From Parvularcula sp039822105 (GTDB lineage Bacteria > Pseudomonadota > Alphaproteobacteria > Caulobacterales > Parvularculaceae), in the NCBI GenBank assembly GCA_039822105.1, contig JBCBMW010000002.1, forward strand, positions 186,001 through 250,000: a DNA stretch of 64,000 bases. The letters run 5' to 3'. The position numbers were made by a program, and so were the translations under genes. Positions 1 through 8,755 of this stretch are shown one piece after another; position 1 is the stretch's first letter, and each line of letters opens with the position of its first letter. Below the pieces are notes generated by a model. It was not told where the DNA came from and searched no databases. It was given only the letters and a program-made list of their open reading frames with translations.

Positions 1-140
1 GTCAACGCCCGCTCTTGCAGCTCTATCTCGTCTTTCGTCTCCTGGCGGACGAAATCTTCGCGCTCCGCTTCAGATTTCGTCAGCGCAAGGTCGACGATCG
101 CCAGCGCACGTTTTTCTATCTCATTGCTTGTCGAGGTCAT
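1..140 (-). CDS. N-terminus of a probable serine/threonine protein kinase (partial)
   Basis: Only the first 46 codons are inside the window; the gene runs off the left edge. Translation begins MTSTSNEIEKRALAIVDLAL and continues with a short charged helix (EAEREDFVRQET). This short N-terminal helical stretch resembles the leader of bacterial Ser/Thr kinases that follow ECF sigma factors of the Sigma70_ECF (TIGR02999-like) group. Its ATG overlaps the stop of the sigma-factor gene by about 20 bases, so the two are translationally coupled. The kinase assignment rests on this context and the N-terminal pattern only; no kinase motif is visible. Confidence 0.5.
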   Translation of the reverse strand, partial: MTSTSNEIEKRALAIVDLALTKSEAEREDFVRQETKDEIELQERAL

Positions 141-690
141 GGGTGATCGCCTCTTTCAACCAGGTTTGCGCAACCCGCCAAGATCGTTTGACGGAAGACG
201 CGGAGATACCGAGGATCTCTCCGATCTCTTCGATACGCATACCGCCAAAGTAGCGCATCTCCACAATCTGCGCCCGCGCCGGATCAATCGCATGAAGACG
301 CCGGAGGGCCGTGTCCAGCGCGATGGCTTCGAAGTCGGGTCCGCCATCGGCACCATCAATGGTCGAGAGGGTCACCAGCTGCCCTGACCTTTTGACGGCG
401 CTCCGTTTCCGCGCGCGGTCAATAACGATGTACCGCATGATCCGTGCACTCAACGCCATCAGATGAGCGCGATCATTAAGAACCAACTCGTCGGTTCTCA
501 TCAGCTCAATGAAGGTCTCGTTGACAAGATCAGTGGTGACGAACGACCGTTCCCAGGGCGTTTTGCGCAAGATGATGGATGCTAGAGTCTCGATCTCGGT
601 GTGGACGAGGGCCACAACCCGGTTGCGCGCTGCCTCATCACCTGAACGCCACTCTTTGAGCAGCGACTGAAATTCAGTCTCTCCAACCAT
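121..690 (-). CDS. ECF-type RNA polymerase sigma factor
   Basis: A 189-residue sigma-70 family protein of the ECF group usually found beside Ser/Thr kinases. Region 2 is seen as the stretch around SFVTTDLVNETFIELMR and ARIMRYIVIDRARKR (DNA melting and -10 binding); region 4 is the helix-turn-helix RIEEIGEILGISASSVKR (-35 binding). I chose the ATG at 690 (MVGETEF) because it matches the family length; an upstream in-frame start at 762 would add a hydrophobic tail not expected in a sigma factor. It is co-transcribed with the kinase-like gene to its left and divergent from the PEP-CTERM-type gene, which is a candidate target. The signal it answers to is unknown. Confidence 0.88.
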   Translation of the reverse strand: MVGETEFQSLLKEWRSGDEAARNRVVALVHTEIETLASIILRKTPWERSFVTTDLVNETFIELMRTDELVLNDRAHLMALSARIMRYIVIDRARKRSAVKRSGQLVTLSTIDGADGGPDFEAIALDTALRRLHAIDPARAQIVEMRYFGGMRIEEIGEILGISASSVKRSWRVAQTWLKEAITHDLDKQ

Positions 691-909
691 CGGCACACAC
701 CCTGATTTCTCAACCCATATGAGGAATGTTCGAGCCCCCAGAAAAGAGTACACGAGAAACAAAAAAAGTCAGGAGAATTTGATTTTTCTTTGACCCGTTT
801 TCAGTCTCGATCGCGATTACCTTGTTGTAGGGACATTCCATCCGCCGGCGTCCCTGTTGCTTCTTCATGGTTGGGTGGAGAGCGCGGCGTATGGGATTTG
901 GGGGTACAG

Positions 910-1605
910 ATGATGAACCGAGGCACGCAGTATAGGAGCCACAAACGAAGAAATGCGGTGGTTGCCGCGGGCTTGGCCGCAGCTGGCGTCTTCGGAAGCC
1001 AGGCTTTGGCGGCGAACGTGGTGGTGAACGGCACGTTTGACGACAGCAGTGCATGGACAGGCGGCTTCGTCGTCCAGCCAGGCGGCACCGGCGGTTTCCC
1101 GGCGATCGATACGGGTAGCTATTACTCAGCTGGGCAGGTCGCCACGAACGCCATCACACAGACGTACACGTTGTCGGGTGCGGAGCTCACGACGCTTGGA
1201 ACAACCGGCTTGGACTTCACCATGTCGGCGGACTTGTTTGGCTTTCAGAACCAGTCTGACAACTCGACATTCGCCGCAAGTTTTCTGGACGCAAGCAACA
1301 CCGAGCTGGGCAGCGCGTCGCTCAACTCAGAGACGACGCGTCCGGTATCCTGGGGCGCAACGGTAACCGCAGGCCAGGCGCCCAACTTTCAGGAACTCAC
1401 GGGCATACTCCCTGCTGGGACTGTGTCGATCGTCTTTACCGTGAGCGCCGAGAGACGCGTTGGGATCTCTAACGATGGTTACCTCGACAATGCATTTTTC
1501 AGCCTTGATGCTGGAGATCTCGATCCGATCCCAGTGCCCGGAGCATTCCTGCTCTTTGCACCTGTAGCAGCCGGGATCGCGATGCGTCGGCGGTCACGCA
1601 GGTAA
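910..1605 (+). CDS. secreted PEP-CTERM-type sorting-signal protein
   Basis: A 231-residue exported protein of unknown function. It has a signal peptide (basic start with RSHKRRN, hydrophobic core, cleavage after QALA), a beta-rich middle that begins NVVVNGTFDD as in many PEP-CTERM/carbohydrate-binding-like surface proteins, and a C-terminal tripartite sorting signal: a VPGA motif, a hydrophobic helix (AFLLFAPVAAGIA) and a basic RRRSRR tail. Such tails are recognised by exosortase/archaeosortase-type enzymes, so the protein is probably displayed at the surface or in the exopolysaccharide. The start is the first of two adjacent ATGs preceded by a G-rich ribosome site. No exosortase gene is present in the window. 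It sits alone between the ECF sigma factor and a terminator. Confidence 0.75.
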   Translation: MMNRGTQYRSHKRRNAVVAAGLAAAGVFGSQALAANVVVNGTFDDSSAWTGGFVVQPGGTGGFPAIDTGSYYSAGQVATNAITQTYTLSGAELTTLGTTGLDFTMSADLFGFQNQSDNSTFAASFLDASNTELGSASLNSETTRPVSWGATVTAGQAPNFQELTGILPAGTVSIVFTVSAERRVGISNDGYLDNAFFSLDAGDLDPIPVPGAFLLFAPVAAGIAMRRRSRR

Positions 1606-1650
1606 GGCCGCCTCACAAAGAGGCCGACTTCAGCTAGGGGTCGGGGGCAC

Positions 1651-1682
1651 GAGGGCTGACAATTGTCAGCCCTCACTTTTTT
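1651..1682 (+). terminator. intrinsic terminator after the PEP-CTERM-type gene
   Basis: A perfect 24-base palindrome (1651-1674; arms GAGGGCTGACAA and its complement) folds into a ten-pair stem with an AATT loop and is followed by a run of six T at 1677-1682. It lies 45 bases past the stop of the plus-strand gene. The stem also sits just past the stop of the minus-strand TonB receptor (1687), but that side lacks a U tract. Confidence 0.85.
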
Positions 1683-1686
1683 GTCT

Positions 1687-3564
1687 CTAGAACTCAGCGG
1701 TGATACCGATGCGGAGCAATCGGCCTGGGGCTGGCAATCCGAGTTGCGGAACAATTTCAGCGTCGAAGGCATTATCGAGCCGGAGGTAACCCCGCGCGCC
1801 AGGAGCGAAGGAGAAGCCAGCTTCAAGATCAAACGCCGTTCCTGATGGAAGGTCGACGGGCTGGCCGGTATCACCCAGAGAGCGCGCACCGGACTGGTGG
1901 CGGAGACGGACCTCGGCATCGAACCTGTTGGCTGGGCGATAGGCCAGCGTCGCTGCGACCTGTTCCTCAGGGCGCTCCGTCAGTATCTCCGTATCTCCCC
2001 GGAGGTCATACTCGACGACGGTCGCGCTCAGATCCGCGGTGAGAGCCTCGGTGACATGGATCATGCCGTTGGCCTCAAGGCCATAGGCAACATATCCATC
2101 TGTGTTGATCCTTTGGCGGAGGTTCCCCGCTTCTGCTTCGACGATCTGTTGATCAATGGTGTGGGATCGGCGCTCGATAAACGTGGTGACGGTGAGATTT
2201 GATCGTGTTCTGATGAGCGTCACAGCCCCCTCCCCAAGCCACGCCCGCTCCGCTTCGAGGTTTGGATTGACAAGGAAGCGACCCAAAGCCTCACCATAAA
2301 GCTCCCGCTGGCTGGGGAGACGTCCGATGCGCGCGGCGGTTACGGACCAACCGAGCCCGCGCTCAGGCGCCCGGATCATCCGGATACGGCTGGTGGTGAG
2401 GGAGAGATCGGGCCCGCGCCCGCGACCACCGGTATCGCCAGTGGCAAATCCCTCATGCCTTACATCGCCAGTGACCGAGAGGTTGGCGTTCAGGGTGTGC
2501 GCCAGACTGCCCCAAAGTGCGTAGGTGTTGCGGGAGAACTCCTCTGTCCGCTGTCCCGTCTCCTGCTCGCTATGCGAAGCCCGGGACCACGATCCGCCTG
2601 CGCTCCAGCGCTCTCCCGACACGGCTGCATCGACCCCGAGCGCGAAGTCAGACGAGGTCTCTGCCCTGGTGATCGCTTGATAGCTTGCGTCATCGAAAAC
2701 GTTGATCTTTTGCCGCGAGGTGTGGAGCCAGCCTTTGACGTCAGCCCGCAAACCCGACGCATCCGTTGCGGCGCCGCCGGCAACAAAGAGGCGGTCGTCC
2801 TCTGGGATTTGCCAAAAGCGCACATTGGACTGATCCGGGTCGAGATGGCCCTCCGGCGCCACGCCGTAGGATGCTGAGGATAAGAGAGCCAGACCGGTGA
2901 GGTTGAGATCGCGCCAGTCGCCTTCGCTTGCCGCCAGCAGGCTGATCTGCTCGCGATCTGTGTTCGTCCGTGTGGCGATGTCTGTCTGCGAGAAAGGCAG
3001 GTCGGCGCCATCAGGCGCGCGGACACCATCCCTGGTCAGGCCTTCGATGGCCACCATACTGTTCGAGGTAGCGACCAATCCGTGTCCACGGAAGAAGCCG
3101 AAATCTCCAGCCTCGGCAGTGGCCCGCCGTGCAGGTCCTGTGATTGTCTGAAGATGAAGCGCACCGCCAGAGCCCGTCGCCGCGTCGCCGATCGCGCTCA
3201 CGTCTGCACTGAATGAGGCACCAGGGATGTTGGCCAGGTTGAGCCGATCATCCCACGGATCGATCAGTAGGAAGCCGTTGATCGTCGTGCGAACCTCGCG
3301 CTCACTCCGACCACGGATCGCAAGCCCCGTCTCTCCGCGAGAGTTGGTCGAAAGAGACACGTCGGCACGGCCAAGAAGCGCCGAGGCAAGATCAATGGCG
3401 GCGTCGTCAACGATAAAGACAGGAGCTTCACGCTCCTGCCCTTGCCCGGTGACAACAACCTCATCGACGGCCATCTCAGCATTCGCTGCGCCGCCATGAA
3501 GCAGCGCAGCAACAAGTGATGACCCCCCGAGGAGCGCCCACTTAGTTTGCAGGGATCCTCGCAC
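1687..3564 (-). CDS. TonB-dependent outer-membrane receptor
   Basis: A 625-residue outer-membrane active transporter. After a signal peptide (hydrophobic GGSSLVAALLHGGAANA) comes a plug domain that starts with DEVVVTGQ, includes the typical LAIRGRSEREVRTTINGFLL stretch and PGASFSADVSAIGDAATGSGGALHL, followed by a long beta-barrel with the usual C-terminal pattern GYLRLDNAFDAEIVPQ ... IGITAEF ending in phenylalanine. It is shorter than most siderophore receptors and has no N-terminal signalling extension. The likely start is GTG at 3564, inside the 3' end of the upstream BNR-repeat gene (overlap about 23 bases); no ATG lies before the signal peptide nearby. The substrate is unknown; the PepSY neighbour hints at iron or another metal complex. 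Confidence 0.85.
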   Translation of the reverse strand: MRGSLQTKWALLGGSSLVAALLHGGAANAEMAVDEVVVTGQGQEREAPVFIVDDAAIDLASALLGRADVSLSTNSRGETGLAIRGRSEREVRTTINGFLLIDPWDDRLNLANIPGASFSADVSAIGDAATGSGGALHLQTITGPARRATAEAGDFGFFRGHGLVATSNSMVAIEGLTRDGVRAPDGADLPFSQTDIATRTNTDREQISLLAASEGDWRDLNLTGLALLSSASYGVAPEGHLDPDQSNVRFWQIPEDDRLFVAGGAATDASGLRADVKGWLHTSRQKINVFDDASYQAITRAETSSDFALGVDAAVSGERWSAGGSWSRASHSEQETGQRTEEFSRNTYALWGSLAHTLNANLSVTGDVRHEGFATGDTGGRGRGPDLSLTTSRIRMIRAPERGLGWSVTAARIGRLPSQRELYGEALGRFLVNPNLEAERAWLGEGAVTLIRTRSNLTVTTFIERRSHTIDQQIVEAEAGNLRQRINTDGYVAYGLEANGMIHVTEALTADLSATVVEYDLRGDTEILTERPEEQVAATLAYRPANRFDAEVRLRHQSGARSLGDTGQPVDLPSGTAFDLEAGFSFAPGARGYLRLDNAFDAEIVPQLGLPAPGRLLRIGITAEF

Positions 3565-6500
3565 CCGGCACCCATGGGGCACCGGCTTCGTCAAGGGCTG
3601 TGAGGAACGCTTCCACATCCTCCGCCTGCATCGCTTCGATGTCAGCCACAGCGTCATCGAGCGCCGCCTCAGCCCATTCTAGCGACTGTACATGGCTGGG
3701 CGTCGGACCGTAGGTGCTCGACGCCACGCCAGCGAGTGCGTGGAAGAGGCGTTGTGAGACAGTCGGCAATGTCCGCTCACCGATGACATTGCGTGCAGGA
3801 TTGCCTCCAAGCGTCTCCTGCACCGCGTTGGCCTTGCCGCGAAGCTCTTCCCATTCGGCGTTGAGCTCGGCGCTACCGGTAGAACGATCGAGTGCAACTT
3901 TGAGGAAGCCAATCTGCTCATCAAGCTCGTCGAGCGATGCGTTGGCCGCGCTGCTCCGGCGATAGGCTGCCGACAGACGATCCCAGAACGCGGCCACCGC
4001 TTCTGGAGCAGCCCCGTCGAGCGCGCCGTCACGCAGAACTTCAACCGCGAACTCTTGAGCGCCGACCAGTTCTGTCGTCTCACCATCGATGCGCTGCATC
4101 AGCGACACCGAGTAGGTCCCCGGCGCGACCATGAAGCCGCCTTCGTCATCATCAGAAGGCATCGCATCAAGGGCGAAAAAGTCAGGGCGCGTGAGATCCC
4201 ATGCGACCCGATGGAAGCCCTTCGAGGTGGGACCGCTCAGTCGGCGAACGATGTTCCCTTCACTGTCGCGCACGATCAGCATGATCTCTGGCGCGACCTC
4301 GTTGAGCTCTTCGGTGATGACGTCAAAGCCAGGGAACGGCGTGTCCTCACCAGCTTCGTTCGCCTCTTTCTCTGCTTCGACCCTCACTTCCTCTTTGGTC
4401 TGAAGACCTTCAGCAAGGTAGTAGGTGAAGACAGCGCCAAAGGGCGGGTTGTCCGCCGTGAAGTAGGCGTGGCCTTGTTCCGCGCGGCCGCGGTCACCCA
4501 AGGGATACTCTTCCATGTACCACCACGCGCGGCGACCAGGCCACAGCATCGCACCCTCAGCCAGCGCGTCTTCATCGACATCGCGCAGAGGCGAGATATC
4601 GTCGAGGATATAGAAGCCCCGGCCGAACGACGCAGCCACGAGATCGTCTTCGCGCCGCTGAATGGTGATGTCACGCAAGCCGATGGTCGGCATGCCTTGC
4701 GAGAACTCGGTCCAGCTGTCCCCGCCATTCACCGAGAGAAAGACACCAAACTCGGTCGCCGTGAACAGAAGCTCCGGGTCCACATGGTCTTGGACGATAC
4801 GCCAGACGAGGTGCTTATCCGGAATGCCGTCCGTGATCGACGTCCATGTCCGGCCACGGTTCTCTGACTTCAGAAGATAAGGCGCGTAGTCACCGAATTT
4901 GTGGTTATCGAGGGCGATATAGACCGTATCTTCGTCGTGAAGGTCGGCACGGATATCATTGACGAAAGCCGTCTCGGGCACGCCAGGCAGCGCGCCAACC
5001 TCAAGCATCCGCCAGCTCTCGCCGCCATTCTCGGTGATTTGGATCAGGCCATCATCCGTACCCACATAAAGAAGATCTGGATTGCTGGGCGACTCACCGA
5101 AGGACGTGATCGTGTTGTAGACGGACATGGCGAGGAAATCCCAGCCTGCGTCCCATGACCATTTCCGGCCCATAAGCGGGATCTGCATCCGATCTTCATC
5201 ACGGGTCAGATCACCTGAGACGGCTGTCCACGTGTCACCGCGATCGTCCGAACGCCACACGCGCTGGGACGAGAAATAGAGCCGCTTGGGATCGTGAGCC
5301 GACACCCAGATGGGAGCGTCCCAGTTCCAGCGCTCAATTGGCTCACCCGGCGCCGCTTGCGGCTTGATATAGACCGTCTCGCCGGTTTTGCGGTCGATGC
5401 GGTTGAGGTTCCCCTGCTGCCACTGGGCATACATGATGTCGGGGTTGCCAGGCTCCGTCGCTGACTGGTGACCATCGCCTGTCATGGTGATGAACCAGTC
5501 TTGGTTACGGATGCCGTTGGCATTCAGTGTACGCGATGGTCCGCCTTGCGAGCTGTTGTCTTGGGTGCCGCCATAGACATTGTAGAAAGGCGCTGCGTCG
5601 TCGACCGCAACCTTATAGAACTGCGTGATCGGCAGGTTATCGATGAAGCGCCAAGACTTCATCGCGTCATAACTCTCGTAGAGGCCACCGTCTGAGCCGA
5701 AGAGTACATAGTCCGGGTCCGTCGGATGGAAGACCAAGGCGTGGTCGTCGACGTGCTTGCTCTCCAGATTGATCGTCCGGAACGTCTTGCCGTGATCGTC
5801 CGACACCTGGGTGTAGTTCGAGAGCAGGAAGACCTGTCCCTCTTTATGCGGATTGGCGTAGAACTCTTGGTAGTAGTGCGGGCCAGTACCGCCGCCAACG
5901 GCATCAGACTGCTTGGTCCAGGATGCGCCGCGATCCTCTGACATCCAAACGCCACCTTCGCGGCGGTCGGTCTCAATGGCGGCATAAAGACGATCAGGAT
6001 CTTGCGGGGAGTAAGCAAGGCCGATCTTGCCCATATTGCCGGACGGCAGGCCGGTGCCATCCTCACTCAGGTCAATCCATGTGGCACCGCCGTCGGTCGA
6101 CTTGTGAATGCCGCTTTCAGGGCCAGTACCCAGATACGAGGCCACGTTCCGGTGGCGCTGCCAGGTCGCAGCGTAAAGGACATCAGGATCACGCGGATCC
6201 ATCATCAGGTCAGTGACGCCGGTCCAAGACCCTGCAGAAAGAATGTTCTCCCAGGTCGCGCCGCCATCGGTCGACTTATAAAGGCCGCGCTGACCACCTT
6301 CCGACCACAGAGGACCTTGTGACGCGACGAAGATCACGTTTGGGTTATCGGGATGGATGATGATTTTTGAGAGGTGTTCGGACTCTTCAAGGCCCATATG
6401 CTCCCACGTCGCGCCTCCGTCACGCGAGCGGTGGATGCCGTTGCCAAAGCTCAAATGGCGACCGCCGTGGTTTTCGCCGGTGCCAACCCATAGCTCGTTG

Positions 6501-6832
6501 CTGTCGTGAGGGCTGAGCGCCAAGGCACCGATGGAATAGACGTCTTGGCCATCGAAAAGCGGCGTCCACGTCGTGCCTGCGTTCTCTGTTTTCCAAACAC
6601 CGCCGGAGCCAACACCCACATACCAGGTGGCTGGATCATCAGGCACCAGAACAATGTCGGCAATCCGCCCACTCATCAGGGCCGGACCGATGGAGCGCCA
6701 CTCCATCCCACTGAAAACAGATGAATCGAGCCCTTCCCCCTCTTCGGGGTTGTCAGCACACGCCGTGGTGGTGGCGACAGCCGCCATTGCTACCAGCGTG
6801 CTGGCTCGTTTCAACAAACCTAGAAATGCCAT
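3542..6832 (-). CDS. Asp-box (BNR/VPS10-like) repeat lipoprotein
   Basis: A 1096-residue exported protein built of two beta-propeller-like blocks. The N-terminus is a lipoprotein signal (MAFLGLLKRAS, hydrophobic core, TTAC lipobox), so it is probably anchored to a membrane on the periplasmic or outer face. Many Asp-box motifs (S/T-x-D/N-x-G-x-T/S-W) are visible, for example TENAGTTW, SRDGGATW, STDGGATW twice, SEDRGASW, SDDRGDTW, TENGGESW, SENRGRTW and SVNGGDSW. The C-terminal 300 residues look like a beta-sandwich with a helical tail. Family members are annotated as sialidase/xyloglucanase-like glycosyl hydrolases or sortilin-like proteins, but no catalytic residue set can be assigned here. 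It leads a two-gene unit with the TonB receptor. Confidence 0.85.
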   Translation of the reverse strand: MAFLGLLKRASTLVAMAAVATTTACADNPEEGEGLDSSVFSGMEWRSIGPALMSGRIADIVLVPDDPATWYVGVGSGGVWKTENAGTTWTPLFDGQDVYSIGALALSPHDSNELWVGTGENHGGRHLSFGNGIHRSRDGGATWEHMGLEESEHLSKIIIHPDNPNVIFVASQGPLWSEGGQRGLYKSTDGGATWENILSAGSWTGVTDLMMDPRDPDVLYAATWQRHRNVASYLGTGPESGIHKSTDGGATWIDLSEDGTGLPSGNMGKIGLAYSPQDPDRLYAAIETDRREGGVWMSEDRGASWTKQSDAVGGGTGPHYYQEFYANPHKEGQVFLLSNYTQVSDDHGKTFRTINLESKHVDDHALVFHPTDPDYVLFGSDGGLYESYDAMKSWRFIDNLPITQFYKVAVDDAAPFYNVYGGTQDNSSQGGPSRTLNANGIRNQDWFITMTGDGHQSATEPGNPDIMYAQWQQGNLNRIDRKTGETVYIKPQAAPGEPIERWNWDAPIWVSAHDPKRLYFSSQRVWRSDDRGDTWTAVSGDLTRDEDRMQIPLMGRKWSWDAGWDFLAMSVYNTITSFGESPSNPDLLYVGTDDGLIQITENGGESWRMLEVGALPGVPETAFVNDIRADLHDEDTVYIALDNHKFGDYAPYLLKSENRGRTWTSITDGIPDKHLVWRIVQDHVDPELLFTATEFGVFLSVNGGDSWTEFSQGMPTIGLRDITIQRREDDLVAASFGRGFYILDDISPLRDVDEDALAEGAMLWPGRRAWWYMEEYPLGDRGRAEQGHAYFTADNPPFGAVFTYYLAEGLQTKEEVRVEAEKEANEAGEDTPFPGFDVITEELNEVAPEIMLIVRDSEGNIVRRLSGPTSKGFHRVAWDLTRPDFFALDAMPSDDDEGGFMVAPGTYSVSLMQRIDGETTELVGAQEFAVEVLRDGALDGAAPEAVAAFWDRLSAAYRRSSAANASLDELDEQIGFLKVALDRSTGSAELNAEWEELRGKANAVQETLGGNPARNVIGERTLPTVSQRLFHALAGVASSTYGPTPSHVQSLEWAEAALDDAVADIEAMQAEDVEAFLTALDEAGAPWVPGARIPAN

Positions 6833-6935
6833 GGAGTACTCTCGTCTTTTTTTGATCCCACGCGCGCACTCACGCACGCTTTGATGTGGATTGGCAAGCT
6901 GTTAGGGCACCGGCTCGTCCGCCGAGGAGTACCAC

Positions 6936-7496
6936 GTGAAGCCGCAAAAGCTGATCAGACAGATCCACCATTGGGCCTCTCCCCTGATCATGCTGCCGCT
7001 CGGCCTCGTGGTCGTGACTGGCCTGATGCTGATGCTGAAGAAGGACATCGCTTGGATCCAGCCGCCTACAGCCCGGGGTGACGCGCCAACCGAGCTGCCT
7101 TCACAGAGCTTTGAAGAGCTGTTCAACGTCGCACGGCAGGTCGAGGAACTGGACCTTCAAGCCTGGGACGATCTCTCGCGCGTCGATGTGAAGCCTGACA
7201 AAGGTGTCGTAAAGTTCATCGCCGCCAACAATTGGGAAGCCCAAATCGACACCGCGACCGGGGAGGTTCTCCAGGTGGCTTACCGCCGATCGGACCTCAT
7301 CGAGAGCTTGCACGACGGATCGTTCTTCGCGGGATGGACGAAGAAGGCGATCTTCCTACCCTCTGGCGTTGTGCTGTTCGCGATGTGGGGCACCGGCATT
7401 TATCTCTTCGTTTTGCCGCACTTCAAGAACTGGCAAAAGGCACGGCGGAAACGCGCGGCGCTGGACACCAAGCGCGTTTCCGAGACGAACGTCTAG
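6936..7496 (+). CDS. PepSY-associated transmembrane protein
   Basis: A 186-residue inner-membrane protein. It begins with the KLIRQIHHWASPLIMLPLGLVVVTGLMLML helix typical of PepSY-TM proteins (conserved HHW followed by a membrane span), has a periplasmic PepSY-like domain (VKPDKGVVKFIAANNWEAQIDTATGEVLQVAYRR, residues about 85-115), and a second helix near residues 130-155. Related proteins act with TonB receptors in iron-siderophore reduction or act as small protease inhibitors. The start is GTG at 6936, with a GAGGAG ribosome site six bases upstream. It is divergent from the BNR lipoprotein/TonB receptor unit, about 100 bases away, which suggests shared control. Confidence 0.8.
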   Translation: MKPQKLIRQIHHWASPLIMLPLGLVVVTGLMLMLKKDIAWIQPPTARGDAPTELPSQSFEELFNVARQVEELDLQAWDDLSRVDVKPDKGVVKFIAANNWEAQIDTATGEVLQVAYRRSDLIESLHDGSFFAGWTKKAIFLPSGVVLFAMWGTGIYLFVLPHFKNWQKARRKRAALDTKRVSETNV

Positions 7497-8755
7497 AGCT
7501 GACCCGTCGCGCGAAGGAGCGCGAACTTGGCAACAGCATGATCTCGCTGGGCTGCAACCAGGGCGACCTGCGCGTCGCTGCGCTCTTGATCCGCATCAAG
7601 AACATCAAGCCGCGTCCGGCGGCCACTGCGGAATTCAGCCGCGACACCCTCTGCGGCAACAGAGGCGGCATCGGCCTGCGCCTGGCGTGCGCTGACGGAC
7701 GAGCGGGCGGTCAGAAGATCAGCCCACGCGGCGATGGTCGTCTCCCGCACTCGGCGCTCGGTCACCTCATGGGTGCGCCGCGCGGCATTCGCACGCTGTT
7801 TCGCAGCGCGTGTTCGCGCATAACCGGAACCGCCGCTTAGAAGGTTCCAACGGCCGTTGACGGTCACGGAGTACTGTTCAGCCTCACCAAGCTCGATGCC
7901 GAAGCGTTCGTTGTCGATCGTGCTCGCCGACGCCGTGACATTGAACTGAGGCAGAAGAGCACCGCGCTCTGCACGGACATTCTGGCGAGCCGCCCGCATC
8001 CGATCATCACTCGCGCTCAAATCCGGGTTGCGGTCGAAAGCTGTCGAGAGAGCTTCATCAAGGCTGCGCGGCATCGGCCGTGAGGCCGCAGGAAGCGTGA
8101 GGCCCTCTGGCGCTTGCTTGCCAAAGACACGGATGAACAGGGCTTCGCTTCTCTCCAACGCGCCGTTGGCAGCTATGGCTTCCGCTGTTGCAAGGGCGAG
8201 GCGCGCCTCGGACTGGCGCACATCCGTGGTGGTCGCGAGGCCAGCGCGGCGGCGGGCGACGCTTTCGTCAAGACGCCTGCGGACAATGGCTTCGTTCTCG
8301 CGGCGAACCTGGAGAATGGCGCGATCACGGACGATATCGGCGATAGCGCTGGCGCCCTCGAGCAGAACATCTTGTCTCGTGGCATCTCGATTATGCGCCG
8401 CGGATGCAGACGTCGCTTTGGCGGCGCCGATGCTTCCCGAAATCCGGCCCGATGTGAACAGCGCTTGATCGACAATAGCGCTCACCGCGCGCGGGTCCCG
8501 CGTCGCCGTCAGCTCTCCGGCAGCGCCATCAATACGGAGCGTTTCTTCAAGCGACTGGGCGAAAGCCTCGATCCGCACTTGCGGCAGGAACTCCCCCCGC
8601 GCGGCCCAAAGCTCTGCCTTGGCCGCGGCGGCTTCATCGCGTGCCGCCAAAACCTCGGGGCTGACATCGACAAGCTCCCGCAGCAGTTCATCGGTCTGGG
8701 CAATCGCAGGAGCTACGGTGAGCGACAGGCACGCGGCCCAACTAAGCAGTCGCAT
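7493..8755 (-). CDS. TolC-family outer-membrane efflux protein
   Basis: A 420-residue outer-membrane channel of an RND pump. A signal peptide (MRLLSWAACLSLTVAPAIAQ) is followed by two structural repeats of long amphipathic helices and beta segments. Features of the family are the paired coiled-coil helices (for example LRELVDVSPEVLAARDEAAAAKAEL and EALSTAFDRNPDLSASDDRMRAARQ) and the TLRIDGAAGELTATRDPRAV hairpin. I start it at the ATG at 8755 because an AAGGA site lies seven bases upstream; an in-frame ATG at 8770 has no such site. It overlaps the end of the pump gene by 14 bases and is the last gene of the adaptor-pump-channel operon. Its 3' end meets the PepSY gene tail to tail. Confidence 0.88.
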   Translation of the reverse strand: MRLLSWAACLSLTVAPAIAQTDELLRELVDVSPEVLAARDEAAAAKAELWAARGEFLPQVRIEAFAQSLEETLRIDGAAGELTATRDPRAVSAIVDQALFTSGRISGSIGAAKATSASAAHNRDATRQDVLLEGASAIADIVRDRAILQVRRENEAIVRRRLDESVARRRAGLATTTDVRQSEARLALATAEAIAANGALERSEALFIRVFGKQAPEGLTLPAASRPMPRSLDEALSTAFDRNPDLSASDDRMRAARQNVRAERGALLPQFNVTASASTIDNERFGIELGEAEQYSVTVNGRWNLLSGGSGYARTRAAKQRANAARRTHEVTERRVRETTIAAWADLLTARSSVSARQAQADAASVAAEGVAAEFRSGRRTRLDVLDADQERSDAQVALVAAQRDHAVAKFALLRATGQL

